Positions 17,078 to 27,446 of a stretch of 64,000 nucleotides of DNA are shown here, one piece after another. Numbering within the stretch: position 1 is the stretch's first letter; each line of letters starts with the position of its first letter. Source of the stretch: Vibrio sp. Isolate34 (lineage in GTDB: Bacteria; Pseudomonadota; Gammaproteobacteria; Enterobacterales; Vibrionaceae); contig NZ_JAKEUO010000008.1 in NCBI RefSeq assembly GCF_022397915.1, positions 93,759-157,758 of the forward strand, given 5' to 3'. Under the pieces are notes generated by a model that was not told the DNA's origin, ran no database searches, and saw only the letters and a program-made list of their open reading frames with translations. The position numbers and the translations under genes were made by a program.

Positions 17078-17112
17078 GATGTAGTTCAATAATGAGCTAC
17101 ATCATGTTTCTC
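17078..17112 (+). terminator. Hairpin after fnr
   Basis: An 11-base stem GATGTAGTTCA/TGAGCTACATC with one G-U pair and a 4-base loop, followed by ATGTTTCTCTCTT. The U-tract is imperfect, so it is a moderate intrinsic terminator. Confidence 0.6.
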
Positions 17113-17196
17113 TCTTAAAACCTCTTTTATTTCTCTTAATCTCCCCATAACTACGCTACATTATTTATATGTTCGGTCTGAAAAGTAGGCTTAGTT

Positions 17197-18147
17197 ATGA
17201 GTATCTATAACAAAATTTTAGTTGTCGCAGACATTAATCACGATGAGCAACCTGCTCTAGTTCGTGCTATCCAACTTGCCAAGAAAAGCACCTCAACAAG
17301 CCACATCACTTTCTTTTTGTCGATATACGACTTCTCGTATGAAATGACATCTATGCTCTCTGTCGATGAGAGAGACGCAATGCGTAAAGGCGTGATTCAC
17401 CAGCGCGAAATCTGGATGAATAAAGTCGCAGAACCTTACCTTGATGATTCCATCGAATTTAACGTTCAAGTGGTTTGGCATAATCGCCCATACGAAGCGA
17501 TCATTGCTGAGGTCTACAGTGGTGGACACGACATCTTGATTAAAGGGACGCGTAAACACGACACCTTAGAATCAGTTATCTTCACACCAACTGATTGGCA
17601 CCTGTTGAGAAAGTGCCCTAGCCCTGTGCTACTGGTTAAAAATGATTTCTGGCCCGATAACGCGAAGATCTTTGCTTCAGTTCACGTAGGCTCAGAGACA
17701 GAAGCTCACCTAGAACTTAACGATACGATGGTTGATAGATTACTTGAGATCACTGGGCGTTTGGATGCTGAACCACTCTTGGTTAACGCTTATCCTGTGA
17801 CACCGGCGAATATCACTATCGAACTGCCTGAGTTTGATCCTACGTCTTACACTGACGCCGTTCGCGGTCATCACTTAACCGCAATGAAGGCACTACGCCA
17901 GAAACACGGTATGTGTGAAGAACAAACAGTTGTTGAACAAGGCTTACCAGAAGATGTGATTCCACGTGTCGCGTCTGAAAACAACGCTGCAATGGTGATC
18001 TTGGGTACAACCGGTCGTACCGGCTTATCTGCGGTGTTCATCGGTAATACTGCGGAGCATGTTATCGATAAGATTAACTGTGATGTTTTGGCGCTTAAGC
18101 CCTCTGGCTATGTGAGCCCACTCGACCCTAACCTTTCGAAAGGTTAA
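17197..18147 (+). CDS. uspE: Universal stress protein E (tandem Usp domains)
   Basis: 316 residues made of two universal-stress-protein domains (about 4-150 and 155-310). The second carries the nucleotide-binding G-rich loop GTTGRTGLSAVFIGNTAEHV. UspE follows fnr in several gamma-proteobacteria and is linked to stress survival, motility and aggregation. It has its own 132-base upstream region and ends before a bidirectional terminator. Confidence 0.92.
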   Translation: MSIYNKILVVADINHDEQPALVRAIQLAKKSTSTSHITFFLSIYDFSYEMTSMLSVDERDAMRKGVIHQREIWMNKVAEPYLDDSIEFNVQVVWHNRPYEAIIAEVYSGGHDILIKGTRKHDTLESVIFTPTDWHLLRKCPSPVLLVKNDFWPDNAKIFASVHVGSETEAHLELNDTMVDRLLEITGRLDAEPLLVNAYPVTPANITIELPEFDPTSYTDAVRGHHLTAMKALRQKHGMCEEQTVVEQGLPEDVIPRVASENNAAMVILGTTGRTGLSAVFIGNTAEHVIDKINCDVLALKPSGYVSPLDPNLSKG

Positions 18148-18185
18148 TGCGTTTAAGCAGACAAACTTAACGGCGAGTTCAACTT

Positions 18186-18225
18186 ATAAAAAACGCCTCA
18201 AGCATGGCTTGAGGCGTTTTTGTTT
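18186..18225. terminator. Bidirectional terminator between uspE and ttcA
   Basis: A perfect stem ACGCCTCAAGC/GCTTGAGGCGT flanked by A-runs and T-runs on both sides, between convergent uspE and ttcA. Confidence 0.9.
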
Positions 18226-18268
18226 GTCTGTTGTAGGCGCATCTATTGCTCTACAACGAATATTCATA

Positions 18269-19162
18269 TTATACGTTCGTTACGTCGATGAACATTGACT
18301 CATCGATGTTAGAAGATGAAATTTCAGCTTCTTGGAATTCGTACTCTTCACGCTCGCCACTACGGTCTAGTGGAAGGTTTACGAAGTCAAACAGTTCGCG
18401 GTCAGCCAGCTGGCTTGGGCTAACGTTTTGAATTGATTTAAAGATCTTTTCAACACGGCCTGGTGTCTTCTTGTCCCAATCAATCAGCATTGCTTTAATG
18501 CTTTGACGTTGTAGGTTTTCTTGCGAACCACATAGGTTACAAGGAATGATTGGGAACTCTTTGTGTTCAGCGTATTTGATTAGGTCTGTTTCACGACAGT
18601 AAGTCAGTGGACGAATAACAACGTTACGACCATCATCAGAACGTAGCTTAGGTGGCATAGCCTTTAGACGAGCGCCGTGGAACATGTTAAGGAACATAGT
18701 TTCAACGATGTCATCCATGTGGTGACCAAGAGCGATCTTAGTCGCGCCAATCTTCTCAGCGAACGAGTACAAAGTACCACGACGCAGACGAGAACATAGA
18801 CCACATGTTGTCTTACCTTCTGGGATCTTCTCTTTAACTACTGAGTACGTATCTTTATCTACGATGTAGTAAGGAATGTTCAGCGTTTCAAAGTATTCAG
18901 GAAGAATGTGCTCAGGGAACCCAGGTTGTTTTTGATCTAGGTTTACCGCAACAACATCAAATTTGATTGGTGCTGCTTCACGTAAACGTAGCAAAATATC
19001 TAGCATCGCAAATGAATCTTTACCGCCACTGATACATGCCATTACCACATCATTCTCTTCGATCATGTTGTAGTCGATGATGGCATTTCCAACATTTCTT
19101 CTCAGACGTTTCTGAAGTTTGTTGAATTCTAGTACTTCTTTTCTATTATCGTTTTGGTTCAT
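18269..19162 (-). CDS. ttcA: tRNA 2-thiocytidine(32) synthase TtcA
   Basis: 297 residues from the ATG at 19162; a GTG four codons earlier is possible. The PP-loop SGGKDS at 45-50 binds ATP and adenylates C32. Two CxxC pairs, CGLC (120-123) and CNLCG further on, hold the Fe-S cluster that delivers sulfur. Family length is normal. TtcA next to fnr and uspE is the usual Vibrio and enterobacterial neighbourhood. It is convergent with uspE. Confidence 0.95.
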   Translation of the reverse strand: MNQNDNRKEVLEFNKLQKRLRRNVGNAIIDYNMIEENDVVMACISGGKDSFAMLDILLRLREAAPIKFDVVAVNLDQKQPGFPEHILPEYFETLNIPYYIVDKDTYSVVKEKIPEGKTTCGLCSRLRRGTLYSFAEKIGATKIALGHHMDDIVETMFLNMFHGARLKAMPPKLRSDDGRNVVIRPLTYCRETDLIKYAEHKEFPIIPCNLCGSQENLQRQSIKAMLIDWDKKTPGRVEKIFKSIQNVSPSQLADRELFDFVNLPLDRSGEREEYEFQEAEISSSNIDESMFIDVTNV

Positions 19163-19369
19163 TGCGACTCTCACACCGTCGTATTACCGACTGTAGATTG
19201 CTAGTGGGACTGTTTTAGGGCGTGGATTATACGGATTTTTATTTCATGTTGAAATAGTAACGGCAGGATAAACAAGGTGACTGGTTGAAAGATGCCACTT
19301 TATCTAGTGATAACCGCTCATCTTTCATAAAAAATGAGCTTCAAAAGCGCAAACCACGCTGGTTGTAGG

Positions 19370-19409
19370 AAAAGAAAAGCAGCCTAACTTGGTTTGAGTT
19401 GGCTGCTTT
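19370..19409 (-). terminator. Terminator after the DUF2987 gene
   Basis: Read leftward: AAAGCAGCC, an inner AACT/AGTT pairing, GGCTGCTTT, then TTCTTTTCC. It ends the gene at 19460-20110. Confidence 0.75.
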
Positions 19410-19459
19410 ACCTTGTTTTGTTTAGATTAACGCCGTGTGGTCAATCGCCTAACCCAAGG

Positions 19460-20110
19460 CTATTGAGCCGGAATGTAAGGTAACACACGAGTTGTCGCTT
19501 CTGGTAACGTGATGCTGTCACTTCCATTGAGTTGTTCTAGTGTAAACTTAGCGCGCCCTTGGGTAATTGGGAGCTGCTTGCCGTTAGAAAGCGTTATGTT
19601 ACCTTCAAGCTTGTCTGCAAACTCAAGCGTTAACCCTTGGATGTCCGGGGTGAACCAGCTTGAGAACATACCGCTTACGTCTTCTAACATTGCTTGCATC
19701 TGTGGTAACAGGTTTTCCAGCTGTGCAACCTCAACCGTTCCAGCTAAAGGTGCTTTAGTCATAACAACCAAAGAGTATGCGCACTCTTGTTCTTTTGTTT
19801 GCACAAAAATAAGCGGGTTTGCCGAACGAAGGTTTTGGTCAACAGGTAGAAGTAGCTCGTTAGCTGGAGAGACTTTCAGCTCTTCATAGTGTTCTTCTTT
19901 TTCCATCCAAGCTTTGCTGATATGACAGGTTGTTTGGGCTTGCTGATCGACAAAGAAGACCGCAACTTTAACGTCATCGTGCCCTTCTTTGGTGTTGTTT
20001 TTAAGCTGTGTGTAAAGTTTAGAATAGGTAAACATGTATTCTTGCGCTGCAGCAGGTAAAGAGATCCCTAGGCTTAGAGAAGCTAATAAAGCGAGTGCTG
20101 TCTTTTTCAT
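19460..20110 (-). CDS. Exported DUF2987-type protein
   Basis: 216 residues with a clear Sec signal peptide (MKKTALALLASLSLGISLPA, cleaved after AAA-Q), giving a periplasmic protein of about 194 residues with two or three Cys. It resembles the DUF2987 family found mainly in Vibrionaceae, of unknown role. It is monocistronic with its own terminator. Nothing in the sequence reveals an activity. Confidence 0.75.
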   Translation of the reverse strand: MKKTALALLASLSLGISLPAAAQEYMFTYSKLYTQLKNNTKEGHDDVKVAVFFVDQQAQTTCHISKAWMEKEEHYEELKVSPANELLLPVDQNLRSANPLIFVQTKEQECAYSLVVMTKAPLAGTVEVAQLENLLPQMQAMLEDVSGMFSSWFTPDIQGLTLEFADKLEGNITLSNGKQLPITQGRAKFTLEQLNGSDSITLPEATTRVLPYIPAQ

Positions 20111-20232
20111 TGTTATAGTCTTGTCGAAGTTGAGCGTTTATAAATAGAAAGAGCAGCCAATGAGCTGCTCTTTATGTGATGTTATTTGGTCAAACTTACC
20201 GTTTAAGCTCGCCAAATGACTATCAAATCGAG

Positions 20233-21084
20233 TTACTTTTTCCAGTATACCTCGTTGTGACGAATCATAGCTTGTAAATCAGTCACATAGTCTGAACCTC
20301 GCTCAGAATATTTTAGCAAGCCGTTGGTGAGCTCTGTTGCGGTTTCGGTTGTTAACAGATCGTCGCCCTGTGCCGCTAGTTTTGCGCGAATTGCTCTTAG
20401 GTCTGCATAAGCACGGTTTCGGTTTAGGTTCATGAAGTAACGGTGTACAGACTCTTGGCTTGAAGAGAATGTTGCCACTTCATGTGAGCTACCTTCGTTA
20501 CGTTGTAGCGGAACTAGGCCACAACCTTTGGTGTAACACCAATGACCAAAATAGTTATTCGCTTTAGTGGCGAAACGAGATGTACCCCAAGCCGATTCAT
20601 TGGCCGACTGAGTTAATACAAGCGCTTCAGGTAACACGTTTACACGATTCAACATTTCTGTCAGCCAAGCATCATCTAAGCCTGATGAAGGTACAGGCAG
20701 GCTATACAGCTTCCCTAGTCGCTTTGCGTATGACGCGTCTTCAGAATCAACATTGCTCAATTCTGTTTCTGAAAGCTTGGTTAGAAACGCACGTTCTTTT
20801 GTGATTCGCTTGTTTTCGATATTGATACTTGGGCGAAGGTATGAAAAGAAGGTGTCTTTCTTTTCATTTACATCTTCAATCGCTGCGAAATCTGGCTTAT
20901 CAGAAGAGACGGTCAGGTCACCAAAGTTTTGCTCTGAGTCTGGAGCCTTTTGCCCCGCTCGCCTGCGCTCTTCTTCTTGTTGGTAAAGCATTGGGCCAAC
21001 TAACGAGATCGAGCCAACTAGGGCTAATGCTGTCACTTTTAGCGCAAGTGATTTACTTGCGCTTGATTTAGAGTTGTTATGCAT
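20233..21084 (-). CDS. Bax-like N-acetylglucosaminidase (peptidoglycan)
   Basis: 283 residues from the ATG at 21084 (MHNNSKSSASK), which has AGGT upstream and overlaps the stop of the preceding gene by eight bases; a frame from 21153 would lie inside that gene. One N-terminal membrane span (signal anchor) precedes a glucosaminidase domain (about 150-270) with LTQSANESAWGTSRFA, including the likely catalytic Glu, and NNYFGHWCY. Homologues named Bax are predicted periplasmic murein glucosaminidases. It is co-transcribed with the upstream membrane protein. Confidence 0.83.
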   Translation of the reverse strand: MHNNSKSSASKSLALKVTALALVGSISLVGPMLYQQEEERRRAGQKAPDSEQNFGDLTVSSDKPDFAAIEDVNEKKDTFFSYLRPSINIENKRITKERAFLTKLSETELSNVDSEDASYAKRLGKLYSLPVPSSGLDDAWLTEMLNRVNVLPEALVLTQSANESAWGTSRFATKANNYFGHWCYTKGCGLVPLQRNEGSSHEVATFSSSQESVHRYFMNLNRNRAYADLRAIRAKLAAQGDDLLTTETATELTNGLLKYSERGSDYVTDLQAMIRHNEVYWKK

Positions 21085-21892
21085 CGAATACCTGTGGGTC
21101 TTTGTTATTGCTACCGTCGTGGTCGTCGTCGCTCTTTGGTCTGTCTGACGCAATCAGTTTGAGTTTAATGCCAAACATCTCACGGTAAAGAATGCCTTTC
21201 ACGTGGAAGAAGAAAGGTAAAACGAAGATAAGGCCAATGCCGTACATCATTGCCGCGACAATGAACATCAGCATTACTAATAGGTAGATAGAAGCAACGG
21301 TAAAGATTTTCTTATTCACAGCACGTAATGAAAGCAGCAGCGATTGCATTGGCGGCACTTTCTTATCACAAATCAGCAGAATTGAATGGCTGAACGCAAG
21401 TGAGAAGTAAATCGACAGAAATGGCAGAATCATACCTGCAATACCTTGAAGCATCAGACTGAACAGAGTCACAAGAATTACTGGAATCGTAAATTGTAAG
21501 CCTTTGCCAATGTGACGTACTTTGGTCTGCAGCCCAGCTGCGTGGCTCATCGCCATCAAACAGATACCTGCATAGATAGGCGCGCTGATCACTTCATAGC
21601 TGAAGTTGGCAATAAAAATGGACTCAACGATTTGTGGCGTAAACGCCTCAGGGTCGATAACCGCGTCTAAGATAACCGCAGGGTCACCCAGTTGCAGTTT
21701 TAATGCGATATAAAAGATAGCCAGTTGCACGAACATCAGAGCAACAATCGCAGGGGAAAACGAAAGAAAGTGACTTATCGTATGTTTCCAAGCTTCTTGG
21801 AATACAGCCGTTGCTTTGAGCTCATAATCGCCAGAAAGTGCACGGTCGATACTACCGCCCAAATTAAAATCTTTTTCGATGTCGTTGTTCAT
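21077..21892 (-). CDS. Polytopic inner-membrane protein, unknown function
   Basis: 271 residues from the ATG at 21892, with AGGT six bases upstream; the longer frame would need a TTG. Five or six transmembrane helices and a charged, Asp/Asn-rich cytoplasmic tail (SDDDHDGSNNKD). No transporter or enzyme motif recognised. It overlaps the bax-like gene, so a link to the cell envelope is possible. A conserved Vibrio gene lies here in V. cholerae as I recall. Confidence 0.65.
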   Translation of the reverse strand: MNNDIEKDFNLGGSIDRALSGDYELKATAVFQEAWKHTISHFLSFSPAIVALMFVQLAIFYIALKLQLGDPAVILDAVIDPEAFTPQIVESIFIANFSYEVISAPIYAGICLMAMSHAAGLQTKVRHIGKGLQFTIPVILVTLFSLMLQGIAGMILPFLSIYFSLAFSHSILLICDKKVPPMQSLLLSLRAVNKKIFTVASIYLLVMLMFIVAAMMYGIGLIFVLPFFFHVKGILYREMFGIKLKLIASDRPKSDDDHDGSNNKDPQVFDA

Positions 21893-22222
21893 AGTGATAC
21901 CTAGGTGCGCCAATTAAACTGAGCCACCTAACTTATTGATAAAAAATTACCTTCATTATACTCATATGTCGGATACAAACTAAAATATGAATCTGTAACA
22001 AGGCTTGCTTTTGCGTCTTAATGGTTAATAATTAGACACTTGTTGGGGCGTAAACCCAGTAAATAACAGTATGGTAAAGGATGTTTACTTTTACCTGCGA
22101 AATTTTTTATCTTCGAATGGTAAAAAATGCTTTGATTTCACGTTTTTGGTGATTATGATGCGCGCCTCAAAGGTGTATAGCAACAGGTTCTCAAACAGAA
22201 CCAAGGTGGAGAAAAACAGACG
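21893..22222. promoter_or_regulatory. Divergent region with potA promoter
   Basis: 330 bases between the leftward membrane gene and potA. A candidate sigma-70 promoter, TTGATT (22132-22137), 16 bases, TATGAT (22154-22159), faces potA, giving a leader of about 57 bases. Just before the potA ribosome site is a short hairpin GGTTCT/AGAACC (22186-22202), which could affect translation. No other gene seen. Confidence 0.5.
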
Positions 22223-23338
22223 TTGAACGCTAAAAAATCAGTAGGAAAACCAGTAGTACAGCTAACTGGTATTAGTAAAAGCTTCGATGGTAAGGAAGTC
22301 ATCGGCAATCTTGATCTAAACGTAAATCATGGTGAGTTTATCACGATTTTAGGGCCATCAGGTTGTGGTAAAACAACGGTACTAAGAATGATTGCGGGTT
22401 TTGAAACGGCAGATAGTGGTCAAGTACTGCTAGCTGAACAGAACGTAACCCACGTCCCTGCTGAACAAAGGCATGTTAACACTGTATTCCAAAGCTATGC
22501 GCTATTCCCACATATGACCGTTTTCGACAATGTGGCATTTGGCTTACGCATGCAGAAAGTTCCAAACAGCGAGATTGAACCTCGTGTATTGGAAGCTTTA
22601 AAAATGGTGCGCCTAGAGCAGATGGCACAACGAAAACCACACCAGCTTTCTGGTGGTCAACAGCAACGTATCGCAATCGCTCGTGCTGTCGTTAATAAGC
22701 CTAAAGTTCTTTTGTTGGATGAATCTCTGTCCGCTCTGGATTACAAACTTCGTAAACAGATGCAAATCGAGCTGAAACAACTTCAGCGCCAACTTGGTAT
22801 CACGTTCATTTTTGTAACGCACGACCAAGAAGAAGCACTGTCTATGTCTGACCGTATTATTGTGATGCGTGATGGCGTGATTGAGCAAGACGGAACACCA
22901 AGAGAGATTTACGAAGAGCCTAAGAACCTTTTTGTAGCTCGCTTCATTGGTGAAATTAACGTATTCGATGCGACAGCGGCATCTCGTTTAGATGAGAAAC
23001 GCATTGTTGCGACAATTGAAGGTGAAGAGTCGGTTATCTACCATGATAAAGACATCACCTCTGGTCAAAAACTGCAGGTATTGCTTCGTCCTGAGGATCT
23101 TCGTATTGAAGAGATTAAAGAGTCTGAGCAACGCGGTATTGTTGGCCACATTGTCGAGCGTACCTACAAAGGCATGACTTTAGATTCAGTCGTAGAACTA
23201 GAATCTGGCATGCGCGTAATGGTAAGCGAATTCTTCAACGAAGATGACCCTGATGTTGATCACTCGCTGGGCCAAAAAGTTGCAGTAACTTGGGTTGAGA
23301 GCTGGGAAGTGGTATTAGAAGATGAGCAAGAAGTTTAA
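22223..23338 (+). CDS. potA: Spermidine/putrescine ABC transporter ATPase
   Basis: 371 residues, TTG start; GGTGGAG lies 11 bases upstream and no ATG fits. ATP-binding domain with Walker [11 protein letters not shown]-loop, signature LSGGQQQR and Walker [13 protein letters not shown], followed by a C-terminal TOBE regulatory domain (about 280-360). First gene of potABC-potD2-potD1. It overlaps potB by 17 bases. Confidence 0.95.
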   Translation: MNAKKSVGKPVVQLTGISKSFDGKEVIGNLDLNVNHGEFITILGPSGCGKTTVLRMIAGFETADSGQVLLAEQNVTHVPAEQRHVNTVFQSYALFPHMTVFDNVAFGLRMQKVPNSEIEPRVLEALKMVRLEQMAQRKPHQLSGGQQQRIAIARAVVNKPKVLLLDESLSALDYKLRKQMQIELKQLQRQLGITFIFVTHDQEEALSMSDRIIVMRDGVIEQDGTPREIYEEPKNLFVARFIGEINVFDATAASRLDEKRIVATIEGEESVIYHDKDITSGQKLQVLLRPEDLRIEEIKESEQRGIVGHIVERTYKGMTLDSVVELESGMRVMVSEFFNEDDPDVDHSLGQKVAVTWVESWEVVLEDEQEV

Positions 23339-24179
23339 TTTACAAAACGCGATTGTTGCTTTAATCACAGGTTGGTTAGTGCTGTTCGTGATGATTCCAA
23401 ACATCATGATCATCGGGACTAGCTTCTTAACTCGTGACGAAGCGAACTTGATCGAGATGACCTTCACTCTCGACAACTACGTGCGTTTGGCTGACCCGTT
23501 GTATTTTAAAGTGCTGATGCACTCTTTCTATATGGCGATTGTCGCAACCCTACTTTGTTTAATTATTGGTTACCCGTTCGCTTACATCGTGGCAAAAATG
23601 CCTGCGAAATGGCGTCCAATCATGTTGTTCTTAGTGATTGTGCCATTCTGGACAAACTCTTTGATCCGTACTTACGGACTAAAAGTGGTGCTGGGTACTC
23701 AAGGTGTGTTGAACAAGGGCTTGTTAGCATTAGACATTATCGATAAACCACTACGTATCATGTACTCAGAAACAGCAGTGATGATCGGTTTGGTGTATAT
23801 CCTACTGCCATTCATGATTCTGCCGTTGTATTCAGCGATTGAAAAACTGGATGATACGTATTTAGAAGCCGCGAAAGATTTAGGTGCGAACAAACTGCAA
23901 ACGCTATTGAAAGTGGTACTACCCCTAACGATGCCTGGCATCATCGGTGGTTGTTTATTAGTACTTCTTCCTGCGTTAGGCATGTTCTACATCTCTGACT
24001 TGCTAGGCGGCGCTAAGAACTTGCTGATTGGTAACGTGATTAAGAGCCAAGTACTCAACGCCCGAGATTGGCCGTTTGGCGCGGCAACGAGTATTGCGCT
24101 GACGGTTGCGATGGCAATTATGCTTTATGCCTACTACCGAGCAGGCAAGCTATTGAATAAGAAGGTGGAGCTAGACTAA
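23322..24179 (+). CDS. potB: Spermidine/putrescine permease PotB
   Basis: 285 residues with six transmembrane helices and the EAA loop [21 protein letters not shown], which docks onto PotA. It forms the membrane channel with PotC. Overlaps potA upstream, and its stop overlaps the potC start (TAATG). Confidence 0.95.
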   Translation: MSKKFNLQNAIVALITGWLVLFVMIPNIMIIGTSFLTRDEANLIEMTFTLDNYVRLADPLYFKVLMHSFYMAIVATLLCLIIGYPFAYIVAKMPAKWRPIMLFLVIVPFWTNSLIRTYGLKVVLGTQGVLNKGLLALDIIDKPLRIMYSETAVMIGLVYILLPFMILPLYSAIEKLDDTYLEAAKDLGANKLQTLLKVVLPLTMPGIIGGCLLVLLPALGMFYISDLLGGAKNLLIGNVIKSQVLNARDWPFGAATSIALTVAMAIMLYAYYRAGKLLNKKVELD

Positions 24180-24949
24180 TGGGTCGCACAGTTAAGTTCA
24201 GCTTTATGGCGCTGGTATACGCTTTTCTATACCTACCTATTATCGTATTGATTGCGAACTCATTTAATGCCAATAAGTTTGGTATGAAATGGGGTGGCTT
24301 CACCACTAAGTGGTATGACGCGCTGATTAACAACGACAGCCTAATGCAGGCTGCGTGGCACTCGATTAACGTAGCGGTGTTCTCAGCAACAGCTGCAACG
24401 ATTGTCGGAAGCCTAACAGCAGTAGCCCTATTCCGTTACCAATTCAAAGGTAAAGGCGTAGTCAATGGCATGCTGTTCATCGTAATGATGTCACCAGATA
24501 TCGTAATGGCGATTTCTCTTCTTGCGCTGTTCTTGGTAATGGGTGTTCAACTTGGGTTCTTTACCCTACTTGCAGCACACATTACGTTCTGTCTGCCGTT
24601 TGTTGTTGTAACGGTCTACAGTCGCTTGAATGGCTTTGATGTGAAAATGCTAGAAGCAGCAAAAGATTTAGGTGCAAGCGAGTGGACGATTCTAAAACAG
24701 ATCATCCTTCCCCTTGCTAAGCCAGCGGTGGCTGCGGGTTGGTTATTGAGCTTCACTCTGTCTTTGGACGATGTGATCATCAGTTCTTTCGTAACCGGTC
24801 CAACGTATGAAATCTTGCCACTGAAGATTTACTCTATGGTTAAAGTAGGTATCTCTCCAGAGGTCAATGCCCTAGCAACAGTGATGTTAGTGGTGTCGCT
24901 AATACTGGTGATTATTTCTCAGTTACTAGCGAGAGAGAAGATCAAGTAA
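24179..24949 (+). CDS. potC: Spermidine/putrescine permease PotC
   Basis: 256 residues, six transmembrane helices, EAA loop [21 protein letters not shown]. Second half of the permease channel. Followed by a hairpin terminator (25024-25055) before potD2, so the transporter core can be expressed apart from the binding proteins. Confidence 0.95.
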   Translation: MGRTVKFSFMALVYAFLYLPIIVLIANSFNANKFGMKWGGFTTKWYDALINNDSLMQAAWHSINVAVFSATAATIVGSLTAVALFRYQFKGKGVVNGMLFIVMMSPDIVMAISLLALFLVMGVQLGFFTLLAAHITFCLPFVVVTVYSRLNGFDVKMLEAAKDLGASEWTILKQIILPLAKPAVAAGWLLSFTLSLDDVIISSFVTGPTYEILPLKIYSMVKVGISPEVNALATVMLVVSLILVIISQLLAREKIK

Positions 24950-25023
24950 GTCTCCTACTCTTTAACGAGGTTGACTTGATAAGAAGTTGAGAAACTTCAT
25001 GTTCTATAAAAAGTGTTAATCAT

Positions 25024-25055
25024 AAACAGAATGGTAAATCGCCATTCTGTTTTTC
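25024..25055 (+). terminator. Terminator/attenuator between potC and potD2
   Basis: Stem AAACAGAATGG/CCATTCTGTTT, 7-base loop, ending TTTTC. It lies inside the pot cluster and would lower read-through into potD2. Confidence 0.75.
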
Positions 25056-25098
25056 TATCTACTGCCTTCGGGCAACGTTTAGTTTGGAGCTAACGTCA

Positions 25099-26133
25099 AT
25101 GAAAAAATGGGCTACTCTATTAGCTGGTAGTGCATGTGCGCTTTCAATGTTATCTGCACCGTCTTTTGCAAAAGATAACAAAGAATTGGTATTCATGAAC
25201 TGGGGACCTTACATCAACAGTGAGATCCTAGAAAAGTTCACCGATGAAACTGGCATCAAGGTGATTTACTCGACTTACGAGTCGAACGAAACCCTGTACG
25301 CAAAGCTAAAAACACACAACAAAGGCTATGACCTAGTTGTGCCGTCGACTTACTTCGTATCTAAGATGCGTGATGAGGGTATGCTTCAAAAGATCGACAA
25401 GACCAAGCTGAACAACTTTAAGAATCTAGATACAAACTACCTAGATAAGCCTTACGACCCAAATAACGACTACTCTATTCCACACGTAGTTGCTATTACT
25501 GGTTTGGCTGTTAACACAGACATGTACGATCCAGAAGCTTTTCAAAGCTGGGCTGACTTATGGAAGCCTGAGCTTGAAGGTCAGCTGATGATGATGGACG
25601 ATACTCGCGAAGTGTTCCACATTGCACTACGCAAGTTAGGTTACTCAGGTAACACAACTAACGAGAAAGAGATCGACGAAGCTTACGCTGAGCTGCAAAA
25701 GCTAATGCCGAATGTTCTAGTATTTAACTCAGACAACCCTGGCGCACCATATATGTCTGGTGAAGTTGGCCTTGGTATGCTTTGGAACGGCTCTGCAGCA
25801 GCGGCTCAAAACGAAGGTCTACCAATTAAACTGGTATTCCCTAAAGAAGGCGGTATCGGTTGGGTTGATAACTTCGCAATCAGCTCTGGTGCAACAAACG
25901 TAGAAGCGGCTCACAAGATGATCGACTTCCTACTGCGCCCTGAAATCGCTGAGCAAATCTCTCGTGATACTGGTTACCTAACCGCAGTGAAAGCGTCTAA
26001 CGAGAAGTTCAAAGACAGCCCTGCTCTGTTCCCGTCTCAAGAAGACCTTGATCGTGTTGAATGGCAAGCTGCAGTCGGCGATAAGACCGTGAAGTACGAA
26101 GATTACTTCATGAAGCTTAAAGCGGGTCAATAA
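25099..26133 (+). CDS. potD2: Polyamine-binding periplasmic protein, PotD paralogue 2
   Basis: 344 residues from the ATG at 25099, with TTGGAG about ten bases upstream. Sec signal peptide (KKWATLLAGSACALSMLSAP, cut after SFA). The mature protein is a PotD-type solute-binding protein with the family strings FMNWGPYINSEILEKF, STYESNETLYAKL and VVPSTYFVSKMR. It is closely related to the next gene and probably arose by duplication. In V. cholerae the pair is called PotD2 and PotD1. Differences near PHVVAITGLAVN suggest different ligand preference. Confidence 0.92.
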   Translation: MKKWATLLAGSACALSMLSAPSFAKDNKELVFMNWGPYINSEILEKFTDETGIKVIYSTYESNETLYAKLKTHNKGYDLVVPSTYFVSKMRDEGMLQKIDKTKLNNFKNLDTNYLDKPYDPNNDYSIPHVVAITGLAVNTDMYDPEAFQSWADLWKPELEGQLMMMDDTREVFHIALRKLGYSGNTTNEKEIDEAYAELQKLMPNVLVFNSDNPGAPYMSGEVGLGMLWNGSAAAAQNEGLPIKLVFPKEGGIGWVDNFAISSGATNVEAAHKMIDFLLRPEIAEQISRDTGYLTAVKASNEKFKDSPALFPSQEDLDRVEWQAAVGDKTVKYEDYFMKLKAGQ

Positions 26134-26192
26134 CTGGCTTATTTGACGAGTCTTACTCGACAATCAATTGCTTAAAAACAACAATATCAATG

Positions 26193-26220
26193 AATAGGCA
26201 GCTTAGGCTGCCTATTTTAT
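26193..26220 (+). terminator. Terminator between potD2 and potD1
   Basis: Stem AATAGGCAGC/GCTGCCTATT with a 4-base loop followed by TTAT. Confidence 0.8.
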
Positions 26221-26228
26221 TATATCGC

Positions 26229-26237
26229 TGCTATAAT
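26229..26237 (+). promoter_or_regulatory. Extended -10 promoter of potD1
   Basis: TGCTATAAT is a perfect extended -10 element (TGN plus TATAAT), directly after the potD2 terminator and about 75 bases before the potD1 ATG. It suggests independent transcription of potD1. Confidence 0.6.
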
Positions 26238-26313
26238 ATATCGCGATTTTTAGGAATCCTTTTACTTTGGGCTCACTACCCAACTTCAAATCAAACAAAT
26301 GAACGGAACAGTA

Positions 26314-27351
26314 ATGAAAAAAACACTGTATACCGGCGCATTGTGTGCTGCTACTTTACTTTCTACACCCTCTTTCGCAGCTGACCAAGAACTGTATTTT
26401 TACAACTGGTCTGAATATATTCCAAATGAAGTATTAGAAGACTTCACAAAAGAGACGGGCATTAAGGTTTATTACTCTACTTACGAGTCGAACGAAAGCA
26501 TGTACGCTAAGTTAAAAACTCAAGGTACGGGTTATGACTTAGTGGTTCCTTCTACTTACTTCGTTTCTAAGATGCGTAAAGAAGGCATGCTTCAAGAGCT
26601 TGATAAAACCAAGCTAAGCCACTTTGCTGATTTGGATCCAAACTACTTAGATAAGCCATTTGACCCAAGCAATAGCTACTCTATCCCATACATTTGGGGT
26701 GCAACGGGCATTGGTATCAACTCAGACATGCTAGACAAATCTTCAGTGAAAAACTGGGGCGACCTGTGGGATACACAGTGGGAAGGTCAGCTGATGATGA
26801 TGGACGACTCTCGTGAGGTTTTCCATATTGCACTATCTAAACTGGGTTACTCTCCAAATACAACTAACCCAGAAGAGATCAAAGAAGCGTACGAAGAACT
26901 TCGTAAGCTAATGCCAAACGTATTGGTATTTAACTCAGATTTCCCAGCTAACCCTTACCTAGCGGGTGAAGTGTCTCTTGGTATGCTTTGGAATGGCTCT
27001 GCTTACATGGCACGCCAAGAAGGTGCAACCATTGATATCATCTGGCCAGAGAAAGGCGCTATCTTCTGGATGGACAGCCTAGCGATTCCTACAGGTGCAA
27101 AGAACATCGAAGCGGCTCATAAAATGATCGACTTCCTTCTTCGTCCAGAGAACGCAGCAAAGATTGCTCTAGAGATCGGTTACCCGACTCCAGTTAAAAC
27201 AGCTTACCCTCTTCTTCCAAAAGAATTTGCTGAAGATAAGAACGTTTTCCCACCACAATCAGTGATGGATAACGGCGTTTGGCAAGATGAAGTTGGTGAA
27301 GCGAGCGTTATTTATGACGAGTACTTCCAAAAACTTAAAGTAAACAACTAG
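26314..27351 (+). CDS. potD1: Spermidine/putrescine-binding periplasmic protein PotD1
   Basis: 345 residues from the ATG at 26314 (MKKTLYTG), with GGAA six bases upstream; an ATG five codons earlier is less likely. Sec signal peptide cleaved after SFA. Canonical PotD: YFYNWSEYIPNEVLEDF, STYESNESMYAKL and the polyamine-pocket region YIWGATGIGINSD. It has its own promoter and terminators on both sides. In V. cholerae PotD1 is the spermidine importer that affects biofilm formation. Confidence 0.94.
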   Translation: MKKTLYTGALCAATLLSTPSFAADQELYFYNWSEYIPNEVLEDFTKETGIKVYYSTYESNESMYAKLKTQGTGYDLVVPSTYFVSKMRKEGMLQELDKTKLSHFADLDPNYLDKPFDPSNSYSIPYIWGATGIGINSDMLDKSSVKNWGDLWDTQWEGQLMMMDDSREVFHIALSKLGYSPNTTNPEEIKEAYEELRKLMPNVLVFNSDFPANPYLAGEVSLGMLWNGSAYMARQEGATIDIIWPEKGAIFWMDSLAIPTGAKNIEAAHKMIDFLLRPENAAKIALEIGYPTPVKTAYPLLPKEFAEDKNVFPPQSVMDNGVWQDEVGEASVIYDEYFQKLKVNN

Positions 27352-27369
27352 GTTGTTACTGATAGGTTA

Positions 27370-27400
27370 ACAAAGCGGCGCAAGCCGCTTTATTTTTATC
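27370..27400 (+). terminator. Terminator after potD1
   Basis: Stem AAAGCGGC, loop GCAA, GCCGCTTT, then ATTTTTAT. Confidence 0.88.
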
Positions 27401-27446
27401 TACACTTATAGAAGATTAAAGGACGCAATACGGAGGATTATTTGTT